A stretch of DNA of 64,000 bases from Pseudorhodoplanes sp049324435 (lineage in GTDB: Bacteria > Pseudomonadota > Alphaproteobacteria > Rhizobiales > Xanthobacteraceae), in assembly GCA_049324435.1 (NCBI GenBank), contig JBMOOQ010000006.1, positions 39,498-103,497 on the forward strand, read 5' to 3'. The notes beneath the pieces are model-generated. The model saw only the letters and a program-made list of their open reading frames with translations, did no database searches and was not told where the DNA came from. Below, in pieces: positions 9,036 through 17,383 of this stretch (the first letter of the stretch is position 1; the number at the start of each line of letters is the position of its first letter). The position numbers and the translations under genes were made by a program.

Positions 9036-10415
9036 CTATTTGCGCGTTCTTTTTGAACGGGCCTTACGCGCGCCTTTGCCTTTCTTGGCTGGGGCGGCTT
9101 TTTCAACAATCTGCTTTTCCGTTCGTTCACCTCTCACCCGGTCAAAGGCTAGTCCAGAATCAACGTGTATGGCCGTAATCCCATAAACCTCATCAAACCT
9201 CTGAATGGCGACGTCGACGTAGTGGGGGTCTAGTTCGATTCCGTAGCCGCGTCGGCCAGTCTTCTCGGCGGCAAGCAGGGTCGTGCCGCTGCCGGCGAAC
9301 GCGTCGAGTACAATGCCGCCGCGTTTCGAGCAGTCGAGGATCGCGTCACTCACGAGCGCGAGAGGTTTGGTCGTCGGATGACCAGCGAGCGCGACATCCC
9401 GATCCTTGCCGAAACTACTCATGCTCGGGTAAGGCCAGATATTCGTTCTGTTCCGTCCAAAGCGACCGAGTTCGACATTATTGATATGCTTTGCGCGGCC
9501 ACGCTTATAGACAAAAATCAACTCATGAGCGGACCGATACAAAGAGCCCATTCCGGCGTTGCTCTTCGACCAGACGCAGAGATTCTTGAATTCGTCATAG
9601 GCTGCATCAGCCGCGTCGGCCAATTCGCGTACGTGACGCCAATCCATACAGATAAAATGGATCGAGCCGTCAATGCTGAAATCCGCCAAGTTTGTGAGAG
9701 CGCTCTTCAAGAAGCTTGTGAATTCGCGCTCGCTCATCTCGCCGGAAGCCATTGCGAATTCGCGGTGCTTAACTTTACCGAGGCCTGAAACGTTGCCCTC
9801 AATCCGAACGTTATAGGGCGGGTCGGTGAACACCATCTGCGCGCGTTTGCCGCGCAGAAGCCCTTCGTAAGTTTTCGGCTTCAGAGCATCTCCGCACACC
9901 AGAAAATGATCGCCGATCCGCCAACAGTCACCTGAGCGAGATATGGCCGAGGTCGAGCGATCGATTTCGGGGATTTCGTCCGCTTCGTCGGGCTCGGCAC
10001 CACTGGCTTCACCTATGATGATATCGATTTCGGCCGTGTCAAAGCCAGTCACCGTGACGTCGAAATTTGGCTGCACGGCGAGTTCCTGTAATTCCAGGGC
10101 AAGCAGCTCTCGATTCCAGCCCGCCTTCTCGGCCAGCCGATTGTCCGCAATTACATACGCGCGGATCTGCGCAGGGGAGAGGTAGTCGACGCGGACGGTT
10201 GGGACATCCGACATGCCAACGGATATAGCGGCCTCGACGCGCGCATGGCCGGCAACGATCCCGTCAGAGCCGTCAAGCAAAACCGGGTTGATGAATCCGA
10301 ATTCTTGGATGCTAGCGGCGATCTGCTTGATCTGGCGCGGAGTGTGAGTTCGAGGATTTGTTGGTCGGGCTTTGAGCTTCCGCGGGTCCTTGTATTTGAT
10401 CGTCAGCGTTCTCAC
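9036..10415 (-). CDS. ParB-domain / DNA methyltransferase fusion
   Basis: A 459-aa two-domain protein. Residues about 5-110 are a ParB/Spo0J N-terminal-type domain (NPRTHTPRQIKQIAASI, GHARVEAA, RAYVIADNRL). Residues about 165-410 are an N4-cytosine/N6-adenine methylase of the beta class: catalytic TDPPYN at 197-202 precedes the SAM-binding DAFAGSGTT at 371-379 and GIELDPHYV. The C-terminus is Lys/Arg rich. GTG 10415 is chosen because GGAGG lies 5 bp upstream; the frame is open to ATG 10472. Such orphan methylases are typical of phages and integrated elements; no restriction enzyme is nearby. Confidence 0.88.
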   Translation of the reverse strand: MRTLTIKYKDPRKLKARPTNPRTHTPRQIKQIAASIQEFGFINPVLLDGSDGIVAGHARVEAAISVGMSDVPTVRVDYLSPAQIRAYVIADNRLAEKAGWNRELLALELQELAVQPNFDVTVTGFDTAEIDIIIGEASGAEPDEADEIPEIDRSTSAISRSGDCWRIGDHFLVCGDALKPKTYEGLLRGKRAQMVFTDPPYNVRIEGNVSGLGKVKHREFAMASGEMSEREFTSFLKSALTNLADFSIDGSIHFICMDWRHVRELADAADAAYDEFKNLCVWSKSNAGMGSLYRSAHELIFVYKRGRAKHINNVELGRFGRNRTNIWPYPSMSSFGKDRDVALAGHPTTKPLALVSDAILDCSKRGGIVLDAFAGSGTTLLAAEKTGRRGYGIELDPHYVDVAIQRFDEVYGITAIHVDSGLAFDRVRGERTEKQIVEKAAPAKKGKGARKARSKRTRK

Positions 10416-10860
10416 GTTGACCTCCAGCGCCGAGGTTCCGAAGCACGCGGACCGACAAAAATGGCGAATCAAATACAGGGAAGCATTCCCTGATATTCTC
10501 GCGAAAGTTGCCTGATACGCAAAACCTATCCCTGTTCTTTTTCACAGAGAAAAAGCTCGGAAAGGCCTGTCAAACCGACGCTTTTGGCACTTTGAGCGAT
10601 GCGTCGAGGATTTTTCGGCGGTTTTCCCTGTATTTTTCCCTGTTTCAGCGAAAGCAAAGTCGGAGACTGGTTCGATACGCACTGCGTCGCCAGCCAGTTC
10701 TAAGTTTTTGATATTGAAAGTTTATTTTAAAATCTTACAGCGCAGATCTCGTCCGATTTTCTGGGGAAGTTCAGTGGTTGCGGTATGAGGGTTATGTTAC
10801 CTCACTTTCGCCGTTCCTGACTGGAACGTGCCTATTTGACATACTGATGACGCTCAGTCG
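10416..10860. other. AT-rich gene-free stretch at the right edge of the phage-like island
   Basis: No believable gene; a 67-codon frame at 10508-10711 has low-complexity basic/aromatic content and no support. The stretch holds an inverted repeat (CAGGGAA at 10476-10482, TTCCCTG at 10486-10492) and further TCCCTGT copies near 10529, 10625 and 10637. It also lies beyond the 3' end of the CobW gene, which points toward it from the right, so transcripts from the CobW unit would end here. Confidence 0.5.
10476..10643. repeat. Cluster of TTCCCTG-type repeats with one hairpin
   Basis: The heptamer TTCCCTG or a one-base variant occurs at 10486, 10528, 10624 and 10636, and its complement CAGGGAA at 10476. 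The first pair forms a 7-bp stem with a 3-base loop directly before the methyltransferase gene. Whether these are protein-binding sites or the remnant of a dispersed repeat cannot be decided from this window. Confidence 0.45.
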
Positions 10861-11889
10861 TCAGGCTGAATGAAGCTTCTCGATCGCGTCGAACAGCGCG
10901 CGAACCTCCTGCTCCACGATTTCGCGGACGATAAAGATCATCCGGCTCGCTTGGTCTTGACCTGGCCATGTCTGCAATTCCACGGGCGGGTGCGCGAGGT
11001 GTTGCACGAACTGTACCGCCACTGGACCCTTGCATCCCTCAATCGCAAGCAAGCCTTTGGCCCGCAGGATGTCGCCGCCCCGCAAGGCAAGCAATGTGTC
11101 CATGGCCCGCGCGAAAACCGGCCAGGCAAGCGGCCGCTTCCAGGAGAGAGTGAAGCTGCGGACACCGTCGCTATGAGTGACCTCCGCGATCGCTTCGGCC
11201 CTGAACCCCGGACTGCGTTGCGCGGTGGCAAAGATGGACAGATCGACGTCTCCCGCCACTGCGTTCACAAAACGAGCGCGCGGATTGAGATCGTGCAATC
11301 GGGCCGCAAGCGTTTCGGACGCGTCCGCGCCGACAAGGTCCGATTTCGAAATCACGATGATATCCGCTAATAGCGCTTGTTGCCGCGCTTCAGGGAAGCG
11401 CTCAAGCGTCGACAGCCCGTTCAATGCGTCCGCTACGGCGATCACGCGATCTACGTGACATTCGCCGCCGAGCGCGCGGTCTGTCGCAAAGGTTCTAAGA
11501 ATAGGTCCAGGCTCGGCAAGTCCGGAGGTTTCGATCAATATACGATTGAAATACGGAACGAGCCCGCGTTCGCGATCCGAGATCAGCTGCCGCAAAACCA
11601 CCTGAAGATCAGAACGGAAATTGCAACACAGACAGCCATTGCCCAAAAGCACTGTCTGGTCGGCGCTCGGCCGCAGCAACGCATCATCGATACCTACATC
11701 GCCAAATTCGTTGACCACGACAGCGGTTCCATGTCCTTCGGCGCTACCGAGAAACCGCTTAATTAAAGTGGTTTTCCCTGCGCCCAGAAAGCCGGTCACT
11801 ACGATGACCGGAAGACGCGCGCCCCGCTCGTGCCTGAGCGACCGGCCGAACAAACCCGCATCCGGAGAACGGAACCACTGCTGCATCAT
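10861..11889 (-). CDS. CobW/G3E-family GTPase (metal chaperone type)
   Basis: 342-aa GTPase of the COG0523 group, which deliver metals (Zn, Co, Fe) to client proteins. Visible motifs: P-loop VTGFLGAGKTT at about residues 31-41, the metal-binding GCLCC (CxCC) near 85-89, Walker B ETSGLAEP, and SKSDL in place of NKxD for guanine recognition. A CobW C-terminal domain follows. It lies 32 bp after the LVIVD gene on the same strand and probably shares its transcript. A Co/cobalamin role would suit a PGC-bearing cell, but the client here is unknown. Confidence 0.85.
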   Translation of the reverse strand: MMQQWFRSPDAGLFGRSLRHERGARLPVIVVTGFLGAGKTTLIKRFLGSAEGHGTAVVVNEFGDVGIDDALLRPSADQTVLLGNGCLCCNFRSDLQVVLRQLISDRERGLVPYFNRILIETSGLAEPGPILRTFATDRALGGECHVDRVIAVADALNGLSTLERFPEARQQALLADIIVISKSDLVGADASETLAARLHDLNPRARFVNAVAGDVDLSIFATAQRSPGFRAEAIAEVTHSDGVRSFTLSWKRPLAWPVFARAMDTLLALRGGDILRAKGLLAIEGCKGPVAVQFVQHLAHPPVELQTWPGQDQASRMIFIVREIVEQEVRALFDAIEKLHSA

Positions 11890-11921
11890 CTCAATCCGGT
11901 TCGCTCACCGTCCGCCGGATG

Positions 11922-13160
11922 TCAGAAGTCCAATTCCAAAATATAGAGTCCGCCGACATGCCGGTCGACCGTATAGACGATGCCGCGTTCGTCCACGAAG
12001 ACATCGTTAAGCTGAATGGTTCCGCGTGGTGCGAGCGGCGGTGCCTCAGGCACGAAGGCTGCTATTTCCTTTGGCTGGTACGGGTTGGAAATGTCGTAGG
12101 CGCGAATCCCGCCGTTAAAGAAGGTCCCGATCACGACCTGATCGGACGACCACGCATAAGGTGACGGAACGTTCTCGTGGATATTGTGCGCGCCAAACCG
12201 TCCGCCGCGTCCTTTGAATGCATCGTATGGCAGCGGACAAGTCGCGATCGGCACAGGATTGCTCTCGTCGCGGCCATCGAGGATCCAGATCAGCTTCGGC
12301 CAGTCCGCCGCGTCATCAACCACCGATTCATCGGTCACCACCAGCAGTCCGCGATCGAACAGCGGCATGATGGTGTGGGTAAACCCGTGATAGGGGGGAG
12401 AATTATCCCAACGACAGATCGGCTTTGGCCGCGACATGTCCGTAATGTCCATGATGAACATGCCACCATCGATATACCCGAGATAGCATCGGTCGGGCCG
12501 TTGCGGATAAACATTGGTGTTGTGGGCACGAAAGCCCATGTCGAAGAGCGGCTTTGGATGGCGCGCCGGCGGCGGCACATCGTCTCCCTCGCGCGTGCCG
12601 GGCATCCACCAGCGCCCAACCTCCACAGGCTTGGAGGGATTGCGCACATCGAAAATCTGGTAGCACTGGTCGTCGAGCGGGTGCGTCGGTTTGAAATCGG
12701 CCGCGCCCGATGCCATGTGGACGTAATTGCCGTCGCAGAACCAGAGCTGGTGCACGCCGCGCGAATGCGATCCCGAACGGTCGACGAAGGCGATGCTCCG
12801 CGGCGTCTCGGGCACCGAAATGTCGAACAGCTCGAAGCCTGCAGGCTTCTGCCCAACCTTCTGGGTCTGATAGGCCACCGCCATGATGTCACCGGTGATC
12901 TCCAGCGAGTTGGAGCGCATGAAGTTCTCCGGCAGGTCGGTCTGCACCACGATCCTGGGTTTGCGCGGATCGGTCACATCGACCGCAGTGAAGTTCTTCG
13001 GCGCGCTCTCGTGCGCCAGCCAGATGATACGGCGGCCGTCCTTCGCGACCTGCACCGCCATGCCCTCGCCCATCCCGCCAAATCCGGCAAGTTCGTGGTG
13101 GCCGAGCGGCTTGAAATTCCAGATGATGGCATCGCCGGATTTGAGGGCAGACGAGGGCAT
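11922..13160 (-). CDS. LVIVD-repeat beta-propeller protein
   Basis: 412-aa protein built of repeated blades containing patterns such as FDISVPETPRSIAF, FDVRNPSKPVEVG, MDITDMSRPKPI and YDISNPYQPKEIA, typical of the LVIVD repeat and a propeller fold. There is no signal peptide, so it is probably cytoplasmic. Start at ATG 13160 has GGAG 7 bp upstream. It follows the ABC transporter binding-protein gene by 71 bp and may be in its operon. The role is unknown; a conserved pairing with a transporter could mean it processes or senses the imported compound. Confidence 0.75.
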   Translation of the reverse strand: MPSSALKSGDAIIWNFKPLGHHELAGFGGMGEGMAVQVAKDGRRIIWLAHESAPKNFTAVDVTDPRKPRIVVQTDLPENFMRSNSLEITGDIMAVAYQTQKVGQKPAGFELFDISVPETPRSIAFVDRSGSHSRGVHQLWFCDGNYVHMASGAADFKPTHPLDDQCYQIFDVRNPSKPVEVGRWWMPGTREGDDVPPPARHPKPLFDMGFRAHNTNVYPQRPDRCYLGYIDGGMFIMDITDMSRPKPICRWDNSPPYHGFTHTIMPLFDRGLLVVTDESVVDDAADWPKLIWILDGRDESNPVPIATCPLPYDAFKGRGGRFGAHNIHENVPSPYAWSSDQVVIGTFFNGGIRAYDISNPYQPKEIAAFVPEAPPLAPRGTIQLNDVFVDERGIVYTVDRHVGGLYILELDF

Positions 13161-13231
13161 TTCAATTCTCCAAAATCAAAAACGTCATGCCCGACAATGG
13201 CCGGGCATGAAGAGCGATCGCGACTGAGGAG

Positions 13232-14230
13232 CTAGGACGCAGCCTTGGCTTTTTCCATCAGGTCGATCCGCAATACCTTCTTCCAGTCAGGGATCGCGGC
13301 GATCTTCTTTTCACGCAGCAGGATCTGCGCCTGCTCGTTCATGTACGGTTCGAGATCGGTCGGGAACCCGGGATTAACCTCGACGCGCGACAGCGCCTTC
13401 TGAAAGGTCTCGGGCGACATCTTGTAGCCCTTCTCGGTGTAGAACTTGTAGATCAGGTCGGCGACCTGCTTCGGCTTCTCCTTGAAGTCGCGGGCAACAT
13501 CCAGCCAGGCCTGCAGATAGGCGATCACCGCCTTCGGATGCTTTTCTAGGAAATCCGGCGTTGCGGCCATGAAGACCGGCATTTTATCGAAGCGCGAGAA
13601 ATCGGTGATGATGTTGGCAATGCCGTCGGCCTCCGCAATTGCGTTGTAGGGTTCTACCGGCACCGCGGCGTCGATGGTCTTGGCCGCGAGTGCGGCGACC
13701 ATGTCGTTGACGTTCATGCGCACTTCCTGCCAGTCGCCCTTTTTCAGACCGGCAGACGGCGCAATTGTGTCGGTGAAGATGTTCGCGGTCGACGCACCGA
13801 CCTGATTGCCGATCTTCTTGCCGCGCAGATCCTCCAGTTTGGTGATGTTCAGATCCTTACGCCCAAGGACAGCGGCTGTCTTGCCGACGTATTCGATCAG
13901 TGCGATGGCGATCAGCCCGCCCTTGTCGTGACCGAGGCAGAGCGACTGTGCCGCATAGGTTCCGAGATCGACTTGCCGGGCCACCATCTGCTGCATCGTG
14001 AGATTACCGGACGGGACCGCGAATTCCTCGGCCTTCAAGCCGCGCTTCTCCAGATAGCCAGATCGCATAAGGTAATAGGTAGGCATGCCCCAGATGTTGG
14101 TCTGGAAGCCCTGGCGGATCGTGGCGATCTGGGCGTCCGCAAAACGCAGCCCACCGACACCCACTGTCAGCGCCGCTCCCGTTCCCGCGAGGTAATGCCT
14201 GCGGGTTAATCCGATTCTGGCTGTCGTCAT
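13232..14230 (-). CDS. ABC transporter substrate-binding protein (NrtA/SsuA/NMT1 type), Tat signal
   Basis: 332-aa periplasmic binding protein. ATG 14230 is preceded by GGGAGGA and starts a twin-arginine leader (LTRRHYLAG then a hydrophobic run). The core (FQTNIWGMPTYYLMRSGYLEKRG, IGNQVGASTANIFTD, IDAAVPVEPYNAIAEADG) is that of the nitrate/sulfonate/taurine/thiamine-precursor family. The longer frame to 14323 overlaps the ATPase gene and lacks a leader. The ligand cannot be read from the sequence; neighbours give no catabolic enzyme. Confidence 0.85.
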   Translation of the reverse strand: MTTARIGLTRRHYLAGTGAALTVGVGGLRFADAQIATIRQGFQTNIWGMPTYYLMRSGYLEKRGLKAEEFAVPSGNLTMQQMVARQVDLGTYAAQSLCLGHDKGGLIAIALIEYVGKTAAVLGRKDLNITKLEDLRGKKIGNQVGASTANIFTDTIAPSAGLKKGDWQEVRMNVNDMVAALAAKTIDAAVPVEPYNAIAEADGIANIITDFSRFDKMPVFMAATPDFLEKHPKAVIAYLQAWLDVARDFKEKPKQVADLIYKFYTEKGYKMSPETFQKALSRVEVNPGFPTDLEPYMNEQAQILLREKKIAAIPDWKKVLRIDLMEKAKAAS

Positions 14231-14273
14231 GGAAGTCCTCCCTGTGCCGGCCGAAGTCCGGAGAGTTACTGCT

Positions 14274-15038
14274 TCAGTTCTGCATCTGTCCGAGTTCTCG
14301 CAGCAGCTTCTTTTGATAATCAAGAAATTCCACGCTCAGCGGATCGCGCGGCCGCGGCAGATCAATAATGATCTCGGTCTTCACCGTGCCGGGGTGCGGT
14401 GTCATCACGATCACGCGATCGGCGAGATAGACCGCCTCGGAAACGTTGTGTGTCACATAGATCACGGTCTTGCGGGTTTCGCGCCAGACATCGGCCAGAA
14501 GCCGTTGCATGTCGTCTCGGGTTAGCGCGTCGAGTGCGGCGAATGGTTCGTCCATCAGCAGGACTGCTGGGTTGTAGGCTAATGCACGCGCTATCGCGAC
14601 GCGCTGTTGCATGCCGCCTGACAGATGATGCGGGTATGACTTCACGAATCTTTCGAGCTTCACCAACCGCAATTGTTCGAGCGCGATGGCTTCGCGCTGT
14701 TCCTTGGGCACTCCCTTCATCTCGAGACCGAACGCAACATTGCCGAGCGCGGTGCGCCACGGGAATAGTTGCGCGAAATCCTGAAACACCATCCCACGGT
14801 CCATGCCGTGGCCGTCGATCTTCTTACCACGTATCCTGATCTCGCCAGCGCTCGGCGGAATGAAACCGGCAATGATGTTGAGCAGCGTCGACTTTCCGCA
14901 GCCACTTGGGCCGATAAGGCATAGGAACTCCGAGTGCTCGATATCGAGGCTCACACTTTGCACGCCGGTAACACGGCCGGCCGGCGTCTCATAATTCAGG
15001 CAAACATCACGGATTTCTATTTCAGGCATAGCGGTCAC
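14274..15038 (-). CDS. ABC transporter ATP-binding protein (TauB/SsuB/NrtD type)
   Basis: 254-aa ATPase powering the importer formed with the two permeases upstream. Walker A GPSGCGKST, Q-loop FQDFAQLFPW, signature LSGGMQQR, Walker B VLLMDEPF and the switch THNVSEA are intact. The frame opens at GTG 15038; ATG 15029, three codons in, is an equally possible start. It lies 6 bp after the permease stop and 43 bp before the binding-protein gene. Confidence 0.9.
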   Translation of the reverse strand: MTAMPEIEIRDVCLNYETPAGRVTGVQSVSLDIEHSEFLCLIGPSGCGKSTLLNIIAGFIPPSAGEIRIRGKKIDGHGMDRGMVFQDFAQLFPWRTALGNVAFGLEMKGVPKEQREAIALEQLRLVKLERFVKSYPHHLSGGMQQRVAIARALAYNPAVLLMDEPFAALDALTRDDMQRLLADVWRETRKTVIYVTHNVSEAVYLADRVIVMTPHPGTVKTEIIIDLPRPRDPLSVEFLDYQKKLLRELGQMQN

Positions 15039-15044
15039 TGCGTC

Positions 15045-15866
15045 CTATGATTTTGCCGCCCGCACCATGCCCCAGCGCAAGACGGTCGCCTTCTCGATCG
15101 AGCCGAAGACCAGCCGCTCGAAAATGAATCCGATCGCACCGATCACGGCGAGCGAGGCGATCATCATGTCGGCAGCAAGAAACTCCTTGGCGTCGAAAAT
15201 GACCCAGCCCAGTCCCCAGTCGGAGGCAGCGAGAAACTCCGCACCGATTACGGCGATCCAGGCCCGCAGGAAGGCCTGCCGCACGCCGGTGATGATGAAG
15301 GGTGAGGCCGCCGGAATGATCACTTTCCAGAACATCGAATGGCCGTTGGCACCCATTGCGCCAGCCGCGCGTAACCATAACGGGTTGACCGAGCGTACGC
15401 CGGACCAGGTATTGAGCAGGATTGGGAAGGTCGCGGCATAGAATACGATCAGGATCGCAACGGTATTGCCGAGGCCGAACCAGAGGATGAAAACCGGAAC
15501 CCAGGCGAGCGACGGTATCGGCATGAGCGCGCTCGCGATCGGCAGGAAGAAGGTCTCGACCGGCTTGTAGCGCGCCATCAGTACGCCGAGCGGCACCGCG
15601 ACGATCACCGCGAGTCCCATGCCGCACAGCACGCGATAAAGCGTCGCAGCGGCGTGATGCAGGATCGTTCCATTGATCAGCGCGGTCCAGAGCGTCGCAC
15701 CGACTTTCGCGAGCGGTGGCAGCAGCACCGCCGGAAAATAGCCGCTGCGCGCGACCAGTTCGTACAATACCAGCAGGCCGATGATCGATGTCGCCGCGCG
15801 CCGCCAGGCGCGGATGCGCTCGCTGTTGAACGTCGCCGCGCCGAGCGTCAGTGATCCGAGCGTCAT
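15045..15866 (-). CDS. ABC transporter permease (TauC/SsuC family), second copy
   Basis: 273-aa inner-membrane protein with about six hydrophobic spans and the permease EAA-type loop (LRAAGAMGANGHSMFWKVIIPAASP). Its ATG overlaps the stop of the other permease (ATGA), so they are translated together and probably form a heterodimer. The two are clear paralogues: both carry SGxFPxxLxPP near the N-terminus and WLGW-like WGLGW(V/L)IF near residue 215. Confidence 0.9.
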   Translation of the reverse strand: MTLGSLTLGAATFNSERIRAWRRAATSIIGLLVLYELVARSGYFPAVLLPPLAKVGATLWTALINGTILHHAAATLYRVLCGMGLAVIVAVPLGVLMARYKPVETFFLPIASALMPIPSLAWVPVFILWFGLGNTVAILIVFYAATFPILLNTWSGVRSVNPLWLRAAGAMGANGHSMFWKVIIPAASPFIITGVRQAFLRAWIAVIGAEFLAASDWGLGWVIFDAKEFLAADMMIASLAVIGAIGFIFERLVFGSIEKATVLRWGMVRAAKS

Positions 15867-16687
15867 CGCATCATGCCCCAGCGCACCAGGGTGTAATCCT
15901 CAAGATTCTGGAAGACGAGTTTTTCCAGCGCGAGTCCGATGATCCCGATCACGGCGACGCCGGCAAGCATGACATCGGTATTGAGGAATTCGCGAGCGCC
16001 GAAGATCAGCCAGCCAAGGCCCCAGGAGACTGCGGCGAGCATCTCGACGCCGACCAGAACGCGCCATGACTGGGCGAGCCCAAGCCGCAGGCCGGTGAGA
16101 ATATAGGGCAATGCACCAGGCAGAATGACGTGGCGAAACATCTTGCGGTCGGTCGCTCCCATCGCTTGCGCCGAGCGCAGCCAGATTTCCTTGACCGCCT
16201 TCACGCCGGTCCAGGTGTTGAAGATGATCGGAAAGGTCGAAACGAAAGCGACAAGCAGAATCGCCGGCAAATTGCCAAGGCCGAACCACAGCAGGAATAG
16301 CGGTGCATAAGCGATGCCGGGGATCGGTGCGAGCATGGCGACGATCGGCAGTGTATAGTCCTCTGCACGCTTTGAGCGGCCCATCGCGATGCCGATCAGG
16401 ATGCCGATGGCGGCGGCAATCGCAAACCCCGCAATCAGACGCAGAATTGTCTCGGCGGCATGATGCGGCAGGATGCCGGACACGGTTAGCCGCCAGAATG
16501 CGGCCACGATATCTTCCAGAGGTGGAAACAGCTTGCGCGGGAATATCCCGCTGCGCGCAACGATTTCCCAGATGACCCCAACGACAATGAACGGAAAGGC
16601 GTTGCGCGCGGTCGTCCGCCAGACCTGACCGCCCGAGGCGGCAGGAGCGGATGGGCTCGCAGACGCTGCCTGCACGGCATCAGTCAT
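15863..16687 (-). CDS. ABC transporter permease (TauC/SsuC family), first copy
   Basis: 274-aa permease and first gene of the minus-strand transporter unit. The N-terminus is Ala/Ser rich (about residues 5-20), then about six membrane spans; the EAA-type loop is LRSAQAMGATDRKMFRHVILPGALP. A typical importer of this class has one permease gene forming a homodimer, so two different permeases are mildly unusual. The promoter should lie in the 696-bp space shared with bchI. Confidence 0.9.
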   Translation of the reverse strand: MTDAVQAASASPSAPAASGGQVWRTTARNAFPFIVVGVIWEIVARSGIFPRKLFPPLEDIVAAFWRLTVSGILPHHAAETILRLIAGFAIAAAIGILIGIAMGRSKRAEDYTLPIVAMLAPIPGIAYAPLFLLWFGLGNLPAILLVAFVSTFPIIFNTWTGVKAVKEIWLRSAQAMGATDRKMFRHVILPGALPYILTGLRLGLAQSWRVLVGVEMLAAVSWGLGWLIFGAREFLNTDVMLAGVAVIGIIGLALEKLVFQNLEDYTLVRWGMMR

Positions 16688-17383
16688 GGCGATCCAGACG
16701 TTTCCAACCCAGCTGACGCCTTATTCTGGTTCGTAGTGGATGGCGTCAGTTCGCAAAAGGATAATTCAATCTGCCGTCGACAAACAACTTTTGCTTTCGC
16801 CTTCGATGAGTTTTTTCATTGGTGTCGAAAATGTCGCAGCGCGCCGCTCTCACATCGTGAAACGGAACAGTCTGGGCGGCGACGGCCAATGTTCCCGTTA
16901 ATCAGCAAAGTGTTTGCGAGCATTCATCAAATGAAACAGTTGTCCTATCCTCATAAAGGACACGTGATGTCACACGACCGAAGTCGACGGCGGCTGCAGC
17001 ACCTGGTCGCAGTATCTCGACCATCGCGCAGACGTTGGTCTGCTGGCGTTTGGTTACAATACCCGCGACAGCAATACGCAACCGCACGCTCCGGGGAGAT
17101 GTCGATCCAAGGCTCAACAGCGCGCGCGTAACGACCGCGTTGCCCCGACCGATAGGACGCCTGCGCCGACGACGTCCACGACGGGCCAAGGCGACTCGCA
17201 GATGCGTGCGGCTGAAGTCACAGAATAAGTGTCAATATATATTGACACTTATTCTGTCATATCCTTATGATGCTCTCCATGATCGTGGGTGTCGCAGTCC
17301 GGCAACTCAATTTCGCTGGGGCTTCGGGCTCTCGCGCGGGCCGGAACTGTGCGCCTGAGCTGGTATCCGGCTGGAGCTAGCCG
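16688..17383. other. Divergent intergenic region between the ABC unit and bchI
   Basis: About 700 bp without a convincing gene. Frames at 16736-17131 (+) and 16902-17189 (-) have arginine-rich, low-complexity translations and are taken as chance. The region holds an interrupted palindrome (TGTCCT, 16941-16946, and AGGACA, 16957-16962) and a perfect 38-bp palindrome (17220-17257) with a PpsR operator at its centre, 137 bp before bchI. Confidence 0.6.
17220..17257. promoter_or_regulatory. 38-bp perfect palindrome containing a PpsR/CrtJ operator (bchI promoter)
   Basis: The two 19-base halves are exact reverse complements, centred between 17238 and 17239. At the centre, 17230-17247 reads TGT-N12-ACA with an AT-rich middle, the PpsR/CrtJ site known from purple bacteria, where it represses bch and crt promoters under oxygen. 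The symmetry goes well beyond the 18-bp operator, so it could alternatively form a hairpin in RNA. It lies upstream of bchI-bchD. Confidence 0.85.

Noticed and set aside
10508..10711. 67-codon frame in the AT-rich gap after the island
   Set aside because: Phe/Arg-rich chance composition and repeated TCCCTG motifs inside; no homology recognised.
12177..13235. 352-codon plus-strand frame across the LVIVD gene
   Set aside because: Antisense shadow; the minus-strand frame has the LVIVD repeat pattern and a ribosome site.
16736..17189. Two overlapping frames in the bchI upstream region
   Set aside because: Both translations are low-complexity and basic, and no start with a ribosome site was found; the region is better explained as regulatory DNA.
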